The notes under the pieces were generated by a model that was not told the origin of the DNA, did no database searches, and saw only the letters and a list, made by a program, of their open reading frames with translations. From CAJBNH01 sp964447285 (GTDB lineage: Bacteria > Myxococcota_A > UBA9042): a stretch of DNA of 64,000 nucleotides. Positions 8,834-18,620 of this stretch are shown here, one piece after another; positions within the stretch are counted from its first letter, which is position 1; every line of letters starts with the position of its first letter. A program made the translations under genes and the position numbers. The stretch spans positions 1 to 64,000 of the forward strand of contig CAYURO010000015.1 in the NCBI GenBank assembly GCA_964447285.1. Direction: 5' to 3'.

Positions 8834-10846
8834 ATGCAGCACCGATCCGCCAACGGACTCCGGACCACCCTGCTTGCCGCGGTTCTCGCCTCAGTGCTAA
8901 CCCCGGCGTGGGTCCAAGCCGCTGTGCCCGTCACCGCTTTGGTTGAAGGCGTGCTTCGCTCGACCGCCGGCGGCCCTGCGACGGACGGTAACTACACGGC
9001 CACCTTCCGGATCTACACGGAGGCGGCCGCCGTTCAGGCCCTGTGGACCGAGGGCCCCATCGTCATCGCCGTCAAAAGCGGCCACTTCACGCAGACGCTG
9101 GGCGTCAAGGCGGCGCTGAGCCAGCAGGTCATCAGCCAGATCGGCTCTGAAGCGTGGATGGGCATCCAGATCGGCGAAGAGCCTGAGCTGCCGCGCCAGC
9201 CGCTGAACTCTGTGTTGTTCGCCCTGCGCACGGAGAGCGCCGACAGTCTGGGCTGTTCCGGTTGCCTGACCGTCGACCACCTCGACGCCAAGGTGCTGGC
9301 GCCGTACGCCAAGACGGCTGGGCTCGCCACGGTGGCCACCAGCGGCAAGTTCGCTGACCTCGAGGGCGGCCCAGATCTCAGTCCGTACGCCAAGTTGGCC
9401 AGCCTCGCCACCGTCGCGACCTCGGGCAAGTACACCGATCTGGTGGGGGCCCCGGACATCAGTGCCTACGCCAAGACGGCTTCCTTGGCCAAGGTGGCGA
9501 CGACTGGCGCCTACGCCGATCTGGCGAATGCCCCGACGCTGTCCAAGGTCGCCACCTCAGGGACCTACGCGGACTTGGCCAGCGCACCGACCCTGCCGAA
9601 GCTGGGCGTCGCCTGCGGTACCGGCTTGGTGATGAAGGGACTGAAGGCAGACGGCAGCTACGAGTGCGTGGCGGCGATCACGGAGAGCGACCTGCCCGTC
9701 AACGGCCTGAACGAGGTGTCGAACGGCATTTTGTGGAATCAATACACGGACAACTACGCCCTCGCGTCCGCTCTGAACATCCCGGACAACAACCCGCTGG
9801 GCGTCAGCACCGACCTGACTGTCGCGGACTCCGGAATTGCGGAGACGCTGACGGTCAATCTCGAGTTGGTCAATTCAAAGATCAACACACTCGTCATCAC
9901 GCTGGTCGACCCGGCCAACACCACGTACACGCTGCACAACAAGACCGGCATCGGGACGTCGCTGAAGACCTCGTACCCGACCCTTACCAAGGCGGCGATT
10001 GGCGATCTGACGACTTGGGTGGGCAAGAACCCGAAAGGCAAGTGGACGTTGAAGGTCATCGATTCGGACTTCCTGAACAACACGAGCGACGGCCAAGTCA
10101 AGGCGTTCTCGATCGACGTCAAGACGCTGTCCAGCACCAAGGTCACGGTCAAGGGCGACTTGGTCATCGACGGCAACCTGTACGCGGCCAACTTCAAGGA
10201 TCCGGTGCTGCCTGAGACGGCGCAGTACCGCTACGCGTTCTGGGGTCCCACCTACGACTACGCCAACAGTTGGTTGGCCGGCAACAACTCAGACCTGTTC
10301 GGCGGCGTCGCCCCCTCGACCTGGTCGGACAGCAACGGCCTCGCCGCCAGTCTGACCAGCAACAAGCCACTGCTGCGCGCCCTGTTCAACAAGAAGGGCT
10401 ACGGTGGACCCAACGCCATGATCATCTCCGAGACGTACCGCGAGCACGGCTCCAGCACGTCTGGCAAGCATGCGGGCGTGCTCTTCCGCGTGAAGAACTC
10501 CACCGCCGCCAACATCAACTGGGCAATGAACTTCTACTACACCTCCTACGCGTCGTGGAACGAGTACCCCAGCATCGCGGTGAACGGCTCGAACATCTGG
10601 GCACCGGCCAACAACTGCGCCTCGAACTGCACCGTCGGCCAGACCGTGACGATGCTGGCGAACCGCGTCAATACCGTGGTGGTGGTGGTCGGCTCGGGCC
10701 CGCCGTACACGTACTCGTCTTCGACGTACGGCTACCAGCGCCCGTTGATGCTCGGTTTCTACAACAACAGCCTTGCACTGCCGGCCGGTCTGTCCTTCGT
10801 CGACGACCTCAGCACGGTCTCGCAGTCCAGCGGCTGGGAGCAGTAG
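8834..10846 (+). CDS. Secreted P-domain protein with tail-fibre-like repeats
   Basis: 670 residues with a Sec signal peptide (about 1-29, ending WVQA). A beta domain follows, then four to five tandem repeats of the form LATVATSGKYxDLxGAP (about 150-255), resembling stalk repeats of phage tail fibres and bacterial surface proteins. Next comes a proprotein-convertase-type P-domain (about 309-436; IPDNNPLG, LVDPANTTY, WTLKVIDSDFLNNT). The C-terminal 230 residues are Asn/Ser/Tyr-rich and of unknown fold. It is paralogous over the first 440 residues to the protein at 12598-14652. Probably a cell-surface or secreted adhesin or carbohydrate-binding protein; its enzyme activity, if any, is unknown. 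Confidence 0.7.
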   Translation: MQHRSANGLRTTLLAAVLASVLTPAWVQAAVPVTALVEGVLRSTAGGPATDGNYTATFRIYTEAAAVQALWTEGPIVIAVKSGHFTQTLGVKAALSQQVISQIGSEAWMGIQIGEEPELPRQPLNSVLFALRTESADSLGCSGCLTVDHLDAKVLAPYAKTAGLATVATSGKFADLEGGPDLSPYAKLASLATVATSGKYTDLVGAPDISAYAKTASLAKVATTGAYADLANAPTLSKVATSGTYADLASAPTLPKLGVACGTGLVMKGLKADGSYECVAAITESDLPVNGLNEVSNGILWNQYTDNYALASALNIPDNNPLGVSTDLTVADSGIAETLTVNLELVNSKINTLVITLVDPANTTYTLHNKTGIGTSLKTSYPTLTKAAIGDLTTWVGKNPKGKWTLKVIDSDFLNNTSDGQVKAFSIDVKTLSSTKVTVKGDLVIDGNLYAANFKDPVLPETAQYRYAFWGPTYDYANSWLAGNNSDLFGGVAPSTWSDSNGLAASLTSNKPLLRALFNKKGYGGPNAMIISETYREHGSSTSGKHAGVLFRVKNSTAANINWAMNFYYTSYASWNEYPSIAVNGSNIWAPANNCASNCTVGQTVTMLANRVNTVVVVVGSGPPYTYSSSTYGYQRPLMLGFYNNSLALPAGLSFVDDLSTVSQSSGWEQ

Positions 10847-10898
10847 CCTCCACACGACGCCGGTCCGCTGCATTCTTGGTCGGTTTCAGCGCTGGATT

Positions 10899-12410
10899 CT
10901 ACCGGCCGGACGCCAGCTTACGCACAAACGGATACGTCGGGTCGCGGTCGGTGCGATCCATCAGCCGCTGACGCGCCGCCTGCGACGCCACCTTGCCGCT
11001 CTTCTGCTGCAGCAGCTGCACGCGGTCCCATAGACACGCAAAGTCGGTCTTGGCGCAGGTCTCGAGCGTTGCGATCCCCGCGTCGACCTTGCCACCGGCC
11101 GCCAGCACCATGCCCTTGGCGTGCGTCAGCCGCGAGGTCAGCATCGACTCGAACGGGGCCTTTGCGGCGTCAGCCTCGGCAACCCCCAGCACACGCTCGG
11201 CTTCGGCGGCCTGACCCTGACGCGCCAGACCCAGAACCGTGACCGTGCCTGCCCATCGCTTGACGGCCGCCGCGAGCGGGTCTCCCACCTGCGGGGCGGC
11301 CGACTGGTCCACCGCGGCCTGGGCCAACCGCACGGCATCCGCAGGCTTGGCGCGCAGATAGGCCATCCAGGCGCGTTGCAACGTCACCAGCGGCGCCAGG
11401 GACGGGTACTGCGCAGCGATGACCTTGTCGGCCGCGTCGAATGCAGCGGCGGCCCCTGCGGCGTTGCCCTGCGCCAGCGCGACCCACGCAGGCGTGGTCT
11501 GGGCGACCAGCACCTCTGTCGGCACGGTCGCCTGGAGCTTCGCCTGCGCGAGGGCGGCAGACGCCCCCTTGGCATCGCCCCGCTGAGCCCGCAGCTGCGC
11601 AAGCGCCAGCCAAGCGTACGTGAAGGTCGGCGCAAGCTCGGTGGCCTTCAGGAACGAAGCCTCGGCCTCCGGCAACTTGGCGGCGTTCATCAGGATCTCA
11701 CCGTAGGTGTCGTGCGCGTTCGGCTCGTCGGGATAGGCCTCGGCATAGCGCTTGGCAAACGCCACCGCTTGGTCCGCCTTGCCCATGCGGTTGTTCAGGT
11801 AGGCCATCAGGTTCAGCGCGGGGCCGTGCCGTGGATCGATGGCCAGCGCGTTGCTCAGGTGCTTGGCGGCGTTGTCGAAGTCGCCGGTCTCATAGGCGAA
11901 TTGTCCCGCGAAGGTGTGCGCGCGCTTGTCTTCACGGGCGGCAAGCGAGAGACGGGTGGCGGCGGAACCGGCCTTCTCCAAGTCGCTGCGGCGCTGGTAA
12001 AACAGCATCTCGACCAGCAACTCCTCGGTCTCATGGCGGTTATGGGCAAGGTCGAGCGCCAGCGTCAGCTCCTCATCGCCGGCAGCACCGGCCAGGTTGG
12101 CGCCGTAGAACGCCCGTGCCGCGGCAAAGTCGGCGTCCAGCGCTGTCGCCTGCCGGTACAGGTCGAACGCCTGTCCGTACCGCGCCTGATCGGCCAGCTG
12201 GCTGGCCTGCTCGAAGGCGGCAAGTGCTTGTGGCGATGCAGAGGTCAGGCGGATCACCTTGGGCTCGGGCTTGGCCGGCTCCGGCGCGATCGGCGGCGCC
12301 TCGGTCGGGATCAAGGGCTTGGGCGGCGGCAGCGTTTGCGTGGTTTCGGGTCCGCAAGCGGCCAGCACGGCCAGGACCAGTGTCGCCGCATTCAGGAGCT
12401 TGAGTCGCAT
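10899..12410 (-). CDS. TPR-repeat lipoprotein
   Basis: 503 residues. Lipoprotein signal peptide with VLAAC (Cys19), a proline-rich linker to about residue 55, then TPR-like repeats through most of the rest (AFEQASQLADQARYGQAFDLYRQATALDADF, shown here as family pattern: alternating Ala/Leu helices). GGGAGG lies 6-8 nt upstream of the ATG at 12410. It sits between, and antisense to, the two paralogous P-domain proteins and may act as a periplasmic scaffold. No catalytic motif is visible. Confidence 0.75.
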   Translation of the reverse strand: MRLKLLNAATLVLAVLAACGPETTQTLPPPKPLIPTEAPPIAPEPAKPEPKVIRLTSASPQALAAFEQASQLADQARYGQAFDLYRQATALDADFAAARAFYGANLAGAAGDEELTLALDLAHNRHETEELLVEMLFYQRRSDLEKAGSAATRLSLAAREDKRAHTFAGQFAYETGDFDNAAKHLSNALAIDPRHGPALNLMAYLNNRMGKADQAVAFAKRYAEAYPDEPNAHDTYGEILMNAAKLPEAEASFLKATELAPTFTYAWLALAQLRAQRGDAKGASAALAQAKLQATVPTEVLVAQTTPAWVALAQGNAAGAAAAFDAADKVIAAQYPSLAPLVTLQRAWMAYLRAKPADAVRLAQAAVDQSAAPQVGDPLAAAVKRWAGTVTVLGLARQGQAAEAERVLGVAEADAAKAPFESMLTSRLTHAKGMVLAAGGKVDAGIATLETCAKTDFACLWDRVQLLQQKSGKVASQAARQRLMDRTDRDPTYPFVRKLASGR

Positions 12411-12597
12411 CGGAACCTCCCGGAAAGTGGGTGACGGGGATCGATGGTGACCACGAAGGGGCTCCCGGTCAACTTTCGGCACCTTGGCCATCGGCCAAAG
12501 CGTCCGCGGGGTTGCACGCCGACCGGTGTGGCGCGACCATGGGGGCCGAATCGACTCTCCCCCCGACGCAGGCCTCTTCTCTGAACGGAGTACCGCC

Positions 12598-14652
12598 ATG
12601 ACTCGGATCGCTCGCCCTTCGCCGCGACTCTTCGCCTTGCTCGCCGCGCTGCTGCTGCCGTTGCTGGCCACCGCCGCGCTGGCCGCAGTGCCCACGTTTA
12701 CCCGCGTCGAAGGGCTGCTGACGTCGACAGGCGGCGGTCCGGTCGCCGACGGCAAGTACCAAGTTTCGTTCGGGTTGTTCGCCCAGGCCCAGAGCGGCAA
12801 CGCCGTGTGGCAAGAGGGGCCGCTCGACGTCGTGGTGCAGGGCGGCCTGTTCCAGCACACGCTGGGCAGCACCAATCCGCTGGCGGCCAGCGCACTTGCC
12901 GGGCTGACCGGAGCGTTTCTGGAGGTCAAGGTCGAGCCCGATCCGGCACTCGCCCGCTCTCCCGTCGGGTCGATGCTGTACGCCCTGCGTGCGGCGACGG
13001 CGGACGCGCTCGACTGCTCCGGCTGCGTGACCGCCCAGCATCTGGACCCGCAGCTGCTGGCCCCCTACGCCAAGTCCGCGTCACTGGCCAAGGTCGCGAC
13101 TTCAGGGGCCTATGCCGATCTGGCGGGGGCGCCAGACCTCTCCAGCTATGCCAAGACGGGCTCGCTGGCGACGGTGGCGACTTCGGGTGCCTTTGCCGAT
13201 CTGGAGGGCGTTCCGACGTTGGCCAAGGTCGCGACCACCAACAAATACGCAGATCTGGACGGTCTGCCGGTGCTGCCCAAGCTGGGCGCTGCGTGCGGTA
13301 CCGGTCTGGTGATCCAGGGGCTCAAGGCCGACGGCTCGTACGACTGCGTCAAGGCGATGGACCCGACCGCGCTGCCCGCCGACGGTTTGGACGAGATCTC
13401 GAACAAGCTGCTGACCAATCAGTTCATCACCACGACGCTGCCCACCAAGCTGCCCATCGCGATTCCTGACAACAACCCGGTGGGCATCGAGACGTCGCTG
13501 GTCGTGCCGGATGTCGGCGTGGCGCAAACGCTGTCGGTGTCGGTCGAGTTGGCCAACTCTGACATCTCCAAGCTGAAGCTGACGCTGTATGACCCGGCCA
13601 ACGCGGCGTACGTGCTGTACGACAAGTCCGGCCCAGGGACGGCGCTGAAGACCACGTGGCCCGCACCCACCAAGACCGTGTCGGGCGATCTGGGCGGGTG
13701 GGTCGGCAAGAACCCCAAGGGAACCTGGCGGTTGCTGGTCGTCGACACCGGCTTCACCAACAACACGACCGACGGCGCGGTGACAAGCTGGAACGTCAGC
13801 TTCCAGACGCTGTCCTCAGGCCTCGTGGCGGCGAACAAGGACTTTACGGTCAATGGCTTGCTGACGGCCAACGGTGGGCTGCAGCTGACGGTCGCCGACG
13901 CGCACCCGGTGCAGTGCACGGCGGACCGGTTCGGTTATCTCTACGCCAACAAGAAGGACAAGGCGGTCTACATCTGCAACGGCGAGGCGTTTGCCGTCAT
14001 CTCGCTGGTCGTTCCGCCCGGCACGCCAGCCAACCCCGCGCTCAGCTGCAAAGCCTTGCTTGCGGCCGCGCCCTCATCGACGAACGGCAAGTACTGGTTG
14101 AAGCCGAGCACCGGAGCGGCCTTTGAAGCGTACTGCGACATGACGACAGGCGGCGGCGGCTGGACCATGTGCTACACCGGCAGCGAGACCGTGCACTTCA
14201 AGACTGAGGTCTCGTCGCTGACCGCCTATGGCCAGAATGGCTATCGCAGCAATTGCAACGACATCGGCTTTACGGAAGTTCTGTACGTCAACCACGCCAA
14301 CAATCAGACGGCCTGGTTCAAGCGCGACAGCGGCCAAACGGTCAAGGCGTCGGCGACCAACTACGAGACCAACGGCTCGGTGCTGGGCGAGTGGTCGGTC
14401 GCGGGCGGCGTCGCCAACGCCGGCATCAAGTACCAGATGAACGTCTGCGATGCGGGCTGGATGTGGACCGGGCTGATGATCACCGGTCACAACGACGCGT
14501 GCTGGAAGGACTGCGGCGGCTGGTGCGGCGACACCACTTCGGCGTATTTCCGCATGGATGGCGACGACAAGAGCTCGTACAACGGCGTGGCCTTCAACGA
14601 GAACGGCCACCAGAACGTCGGCACCAAGCTGATGAGCGTAGGTGTGCGGTAA
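12598..14652 (+). CDS. Secreted P-domain and fibrinogen-like protein
   Basis: 684 residues. Signal peptide (1-about 28, ATAALAA), N-terminal beta domain, three VATSGAYADLxGxP stalk repeats (about 165-225), a P-domain (about 277-411; IPDNNPVGIE, LYDPANAAY, GTWRLLVVDTGFTNNT), then a short linker and a fibrinogen-C-like domain (about 478-684; SCKALLAA...YWL...AYCDMTTGGGGWTMCY). The start at 12598 is preferred because CGGAG precedes it and it gives a proper signal peptide. Fibrinogen-like domains bind sugars or proteins, so surface recognition is the likely role. Its C-terminus is unrelated to that of its paralogue at 8834-10846. Confidence 0.72.
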   Translation: MTRIARPSPRLFALLAALLLPLLATAALAAVPTFTRVEGLLTSTGGGPVADGKYQVSFGLFAQAQSGNAVWQEGPLDVVVQGGLFQHTLGSTNPLAASALAGLTGAFLEVKVEPDPALARSPVGSMLYALRAATADALDCSGCVTAQHLDPQLLAPYAKSASLAKVATSGAYADLAGAPDLSSYAKTGSLATVATSGAFADLEGVPTLAKVATTNKYADLDGLPVLPKLGAACGTGLVIQGLKADGSYDCVKAMDPTALPADGLDEISNKLLTNQFITTTLPTKLPIAIPDNNPVGIETSLVVPDVGVAQTLSVSVELANSDISKLKLTLYDPANAAYVLYDKSGPGTALKTTWPAPTKTVSGDLGGWVGKNPKGTWRLLVVDTGFTNNTTDGAVTSWNVSFQTLSSGLVAANKDFTVNGLLTANGGLQLTVADAHPVQCTADRFGYLYANKKDKAVYICNGEAFAVISLVVPPGTPANPALSCKALLAAAPSSTNGKYWLKPSTGAAFEAYCDMTTGGGGWTMCYTGSETVHFKTEVSSLTAYGQNGYRSNCNDIGFTEVLYVNHANNQTAWFKRDSGQTVKASATNYETNGSVLGEWSVAGGVANAGIKYQMNVCDAGWMWTGLMITGHNDACWKDCGGWCGDTTSAYFRMDGDDKSSYNGVAFNENGHQNVGTKLMSVGVR

Positions 14653-14701
14653 GCGTGCGCTAAACATGCCTTACACGTGCATCACGCGTGCATTGCGCGG
14701 C

Positions 14702-16105
14702 CTACGCCTTCCGCCCGGCAAAGAACGTGCGCATCACATCGACCATCGAGTCCAGATCTTGCGCGCCCATCGTCTCTGCAGACGAGTGCATCGCCCACAT
14801 GGGGCAGCCGATGTCGACCGTGCGCGCGGCCAGGGACGCTGACGTGATCGGGCCGATGGTCGAGCCGCACGCCAGGTCCTGACGCATCACGAAGTCCTGG
14901 ATCGGTGCTCCCGCCGCCTCGCACAGCGCCGTGAACAGCGCGCCCGTCTCGCCGGTGGTGGCATAGCGGTCATTCGTGTTCGCCTTGAGCACCACACCGC
15001 GGTTGATCAGCGGTGCGTGCTGCTTGTCGTGCAGCTCTGGGTGCGCCGGGTGCTGGGCGTGCGCCATGTCGGCACTGAGACAAACCGTGTGCGCAAATGC
15101 CTGTTCCGCATCGGCGGCCGAGTCCGTGGCCGGGTGGCGACGGGTGGTCCGCACCAGCACGTCGCGCAGGAAGCTCGAGGCGGCGCCGGACGACGTCAGC
15201 GAGCCCGTCTCTTCAGCGTCGAAGAACGCAGCGACCCGGGTGCGGACGGGGTTCGGATCGTCCTCGACCGACTCGAGCAGCGCCGACAACCCCGCGTACA
15301 CCATCGCCAAGTCGTCGTGGCGACCGCCGACGATCAGCGACCCGTCGATCCCCGCTCGCATCGGCTTCTGCACCGGCACCAGATGCAGGTCGAAGCCGTC
15401 AACGCGGTCCAGATCCAGACCGGCGCGGGTCGACAGCAGGCGCAGCACCTCGGGCTGCTCGAGATCGCCGCCCGCCAGCACCGCATTGAGCTGGTTCTGG
15501 GGGTTGATGCCGCCCTTGTCGTTCTTGTCGCGGTCCAGGTGGATGGCCAGATCCGGAATGATCGCGATGGGTTCGTCGATACGCAACAGCCGACGCAGCA
15601 GCACCGGCACGCCCGTGACCGGGTGGAAGGTCGGGGCGCCGTGACGGTCACGCACCACCTCGTAGGCCACGCCCGCAAGGCCCAGCGGGCGGTCGAGCCA
15701 AGAGCGACGAATCAGCCCGCCGTGCAGCTGCGTGGTCAGTTGCAGCGCACCCGCGGACGACGCCACCGGGTTCAAGCGCAGGCGAAGGTCGGGGCTGTCG
15801 GTGTGGGCGCCGATGAGCGCAAAGCCGGTGTCAACCGGAGACCGCTCGCCAATCACAAGCGCGATCAATGACTTGCCGTCCGGATGCACGACGTACCTGC
15901 GGTCGCCCGGGCGTGGTTCGAAGTTGGCGGCCAGTAGCTGCGGCTGGAAACCGGCGCGCTCCAACACGTCCGCGCACACGGCCACCGCATGATGCGGCGT
16001 GACGGCCTTGGCCAGCCAGCCCAAGTAGTCGTCGGCGCGGTCGTGGCGCTGGCGGGGCGGGGCCGGGGTGCGGGCGATCGGAGCCTTCTTCTTCGCGGCG
16101 GTCAT
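14702..16105 (-). CDS. M18-family (aspartyl) aminopeptidase
   Basis: 467 residues. M18 enzymes are dodecameric cytoplasmic metalloaminopeptidases that remove N-terminal residues, often acidic ones. The di-zinc ligands are recognisable: GAHTDSPDLRLR, the FFDAEETGSLTSSGA segment with the catalytic glutamates, LSADMAHAQHP, and the terminal MHSSAETMG. The start at 16105 follows a non-coding-looking stretch; N-terminal residues are Lys/Pro rich. It converges on the P-domain gene and is divergent from the permease-TraB gene. Confidence 0.9.
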   Translation of the reverse strand: MTAAKKKAPIARTPAPPRQRHDRADDYLGWLAKAVTPHHAVAVCADVLERAGFQPQLLAANFEPRPGDRRYVVHPDGKSLIALVIGERSPVDTGFALIGAHTDSPDLRLRLNPVASSAGALQLTTQLHGGLIRRSWLDRPLGLAGVAYEVVRDRHGAPTFHPVTGVPVLLRRLLRIDEPIAIIPDLAIHLDRDKNDKGGINPQNQLNAVLAGGDLEQPEVLRLLSTRAGLDLDRVDGFDLHLVPVQKPMRAGIDGSLIVGGRHDDLAMVYAGLSALLESVEDDPNPVRTRVAAFFDAEETGSLTSSGAASSFLRDVLVRTTRRHPATDSAADAEQAFAHTVCLSADMAHAQHPAHPELHDKQHAPLINRGVVLKANTNDRYATTGETGALFTALCEAAGAPIQDFVMRQDLACGSTIGPITSASLAARTVDIGCPMWAMHSSAETMGAQDLDSMVDVMRTFFAGRKA

Positions 16106-16227
16106 GGCGGTCCTTGGCACCCGGAGAAGCGGGTGGCGCGTAGGGGGTTGTGCCACGGCTGGGGGCGTTGGGCAACGCAGACCCTTGCCCGCTGGCTCCC
16201 CAACGCACCCTGTGGCACCCTCACCCC

Positions 16228-18513
16228 ATGCCGCAAGACCCGACGCCCGCTGCCGCCCCGTTCCCCGGCCCGTCCGCCGACAGCGCACCGCGCCACCTGT
16301 CGCGTTGGCACGCCGCCGCCCTGGTGGCAGGCACGATGATCGGCGTCGGCATTTTCCTGACGCCGCGGATCGTGGCCGAGGCCGCGGGCACCGGACCGCT
16401 GTTCTTCGTCATCTGGGCCGCCGGGGCGCTGGTGGCTCTTGCCGGCGCGCTGTCGGTCGCCGAGCTAGGGGCGATGCTGCCGCACGCGGGTGGCGACTAC
16501 GTATATTTGCGCCATGCTTACGGCAGGTTTGCCGCCTTCCTGTACGGACAGGTGTCGCTGCTGGCGTCGTTCTCAGGGGCGATCGCGGCGATGACGGTCG
16601 GCATTCCGCACTTTCAGGGACAGCTGCTGTTCGGCGAGGCGGTGCTGCAGCCACTGGCGACCTGGACGGTCTTGGGTCGTTCCGGGCAGTTCGGCTTGGA
16701 TCAGGCGATTGCGCTGGGCCTGGTGTGGGCGCTGACCGGGCTTGCCTGCCTGCGTGTGCGGGTGGCGGGGCGCGTGCAGCTGGTGCTGGTCGGCAGTCTG
16801 TTCGCCGTGCTGCTGGTCGGGGCGGGCTGGGCGTTGGCGATCGGGGCTCAGGCCGATGCGCCGGTCGTGCCGGACGCAGGTGCGACGGAGTGGTTGGGTG
16901 TGCTGGCGGCGGCGGCCGCGGTGTCGTTTGCCTATTCGGGTTGGAACACGGCCGCTTACGTGGCTTCCGAGATCGAGCGGCCGGCAACGGACCTGCCTTG
17001 GGCGCTGATCTGGGCGACGTCGGCTGTCGGCCTGCTGTACCTGTTGCTGTGCGCGGCGTTCGTCGCGGTGCTGCCTGACCTGCCACAGGCATTTGAGGCC
17101 GGATCGGCGACCGCCACCGTCCTGCTGGGTCCGGTCGGCGGTCAGGTGATGGCGGGCATCATCGCGGTGGCGGTGCTGTCCAGCGTGCTGGCGACCATCG
17201 TAGGCGGCAGCCGCATTTACTACGCGATGGCCAAGGATGGACTGTTCTTCGCCGCGGCGGGCCGCAGGCACCCCAGGTGGGGAACGCCGGTGGCCAGTCT
17301 GATGGCGCAGGCGGCATGGACCTCGGTGCTGATCACCACCGGCACGTTCGAGGATCTGCTGCGGTGGTCTGCCCTTGCGATGATGCTGCTGTCGCTGGGA
17401 GTGGTCGCGGCCGTGCCAGTGTTGCGCCGTCAGCAGCCCGATGCGGTGCGGCCGTTCCGCGTCTGGACTTGGGTGCCGTACGCCTACCTGCTGGCCTGTT
17501 CGGTGATTCTGGTGGCGGGTGCCATCGACAAGCCCGTCGAGGCCGCGGTGGCGGTGGGTCTGGTGATCGGGGGGTACGCGTTGTTCCAGTTCAGGTTCCA
17601 GCAGGCCGCATCCGTCGCTGGCGTGCTGTTGGTGGCCCTTGCGCTGTCGAGTGCCCTGCCCGACGTGGCGGTGGCCCAGTCCGCTGCGCCCCCGGCGTCG
17701 GTCGCGCCGCGCGCCAAGCCCGAGCGTCACATGCGCTATGTGTCGACGCAGGGCAAAGAGGCGCTGGAGACCTCGGTCGTCACGCTGCAAGGGCCCAGGG
17801 GCGCGACGGTCGACCTGGTGTCGGCCATCCACATCGCAGATCTGGCGTACTACCTTGAACTGCAACGGCGTTTTGCGACGTATGACCGGCTGCTGTTCGA
17901 GCTGGTGATGGACGCAGGCACGGACCTGTCGGGCATCAGAGGCGCGGAAGGCGGCACCGGGACACTGCAGCGGTCGATGAAGGACCTGCTGGCGCTGACG
18001 TTTCAGCTGGACGAGCTGGACTACACCCGCCCGAACTTCGTGCACGCCGACATCGCCCCGGACCGACTGACAGCGGCACTGAAGGCCCAAGCGGGCGGCA
18101 TCATGGCCTCGCTGCTGCAGTGGAGTCTGGTCGACATGGCGAAGTGGCAGTACGACGACGGCACGCCCAGGCTGGGCACGCTGGACCTGCTGTGGGCCCT
18201 GACCAAGCCCGATCGCCCGCGCGCGTTGAAGAAGTTTCTGGCGCGCGAGTTGATCGAGTCCGACGCGATGCTGACGGATCTGGGTGGCGAGGGAGCGGCC
18301 GGCGCCGTGCTGATCGCCGAACGCAATCAGGTCGTTGTCGGCGTGGTGAAGCGGCAGCTGCAGCAAGGGCGCAAGCGGCTGGGCATCTTCTACGGCGCCG
18401 GGCACATGCAGGACATGGAGCAGCGGCTGGGCAAGCTGGGCTTTCGACGGGCCGGCGTGACTTGGCTGAAGGCGTGGGATCTGGCCGCGCGAACGCCCCC
18501 CAAGTCACCGTGA
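16228..18513 (+). CDS. APC-superfamily amino-acid permease fused to a TraB-like domain
   Basis: 761 residues in one open frame. Residues about 30-455 are a 12-helix APC permease, with the first-helix motif GTMIGVGIFLTPR, the YVYLRHAYGRF segment and SFAYSGWNTAAY. Residues 462-483 form another hydrophobic stretch ending AVAQ, like a signal peptide or 13th helix. Residues about 500-761 resemble TraB/PrgY proteins (VSAIHIADLAYY, YDRLLFELVMDA, and the terminal GIFYGAGHMQDMEQRLGKLGF). With 12 helices plus one, the TraB part would face the periplasm. A separate second gene starting inside the frame cannot be excluded, but there is no intervening stop and no clear ribosome binding site. The substrate is unknown. 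Confidence 0.75.
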   Translation: MPQDPTPAAAPFPGPSADSAPRHLSRWHAAALVAGTMIGVGIFLTPRIVAEAAGTGPLFFVIWAAGALVALAGALSVAELGAMLPHAGGDYVYLRHAYGRFAAFLYGQVSLLASFSGAIAAMTVGIPHFQGQLLFGEAVLQPLATWTVLGRSGQFGLDQAIALGLVWALTGLACLRVRVAGRVQLVLVGSLFAVLLVGAGWALAIGAQADAPVVPDAGATEWLGVLAAAAAVSFAYSGWNTAAYVASEIERPATDLPWALIWATSAVGLLYLLLCAAFVAVLPDLPQAFEAGSATATVLLGPVGGQVMAGIIAVAVLSSVLATIVGGSRIYYAMAKDGLFFAAAGRRHPRWGTPVASLMAQAAWTSVLITTGTFEDLLRWSALAMMLLSLGVVAAVPVLRRQQPDAVRPFRVWTWVPYAYLLACSVILVAGAIDKPVEAAVAVGLVIGGYALFQFRFQQAASVAGVLLVALALSSALPDVAVAQSAAPPASVAPRAKPERHMRYVSTQGKEALETSVVTLQGPRGATVDLVSAIHIADLAYYLELQRRFATYDRLLFELVMDAGTDLSGIRGAEGGTGTLQRSMKDLLALTFQLDELDYTRPNFVHADIAPDRLTAALKAQAGGIMASLLQWSLVDMAKWQYDDGTPRLGTLDLLWALTKPDRPRALKKFLARELIESDAMLTDLGGEGAAGAVLIAERNQVVVGVVKRQLQQGRKRLGIFYGAGHMQDMEQRLGKLGFRRAGVTWLKAWDLAARTPPKSP

Positions 18514-18620
18514 CTCCACGCTGCAACCCGTTGTCAGGCCGTACGAATTCGTCTCAAGTGCCAGGCACCTGAGCGTCGCCTGAGCATCGCAGACTCCGGT
18601 CATTCGCATCATCGGGACGC
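18514..18620. other. Convergent intergenic gap
   Basis: These 107 bp lie between the permease-TraB stop and the stop of the Cys-rich lipoprotein gene. A short GTGCC/GGCAC inverted pair is present, but its loop is too small to be a terminator. Nothing else is recognisable. Confidence 0.3.

Noticed and set aside
16201..16230. Sigma-54-like TGGCAC element before the permease-TraB gene
   Set aside because: No TTGC half-site at the required spacing, and the element lies within 20 bp of the start codon.
16573..18405. 610-codon minus-strand frame opposite the permease-TraB gene
   Set aside because: Low-complexity Arg/Gln/His-rich translation, antisense to a clear membrane protein; a GC-frame shadow.
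18560..18580. GTGCC/GGCAC inverted repeat as a terminator
   Set aside because: The loop would be a single base and no T-run follows.
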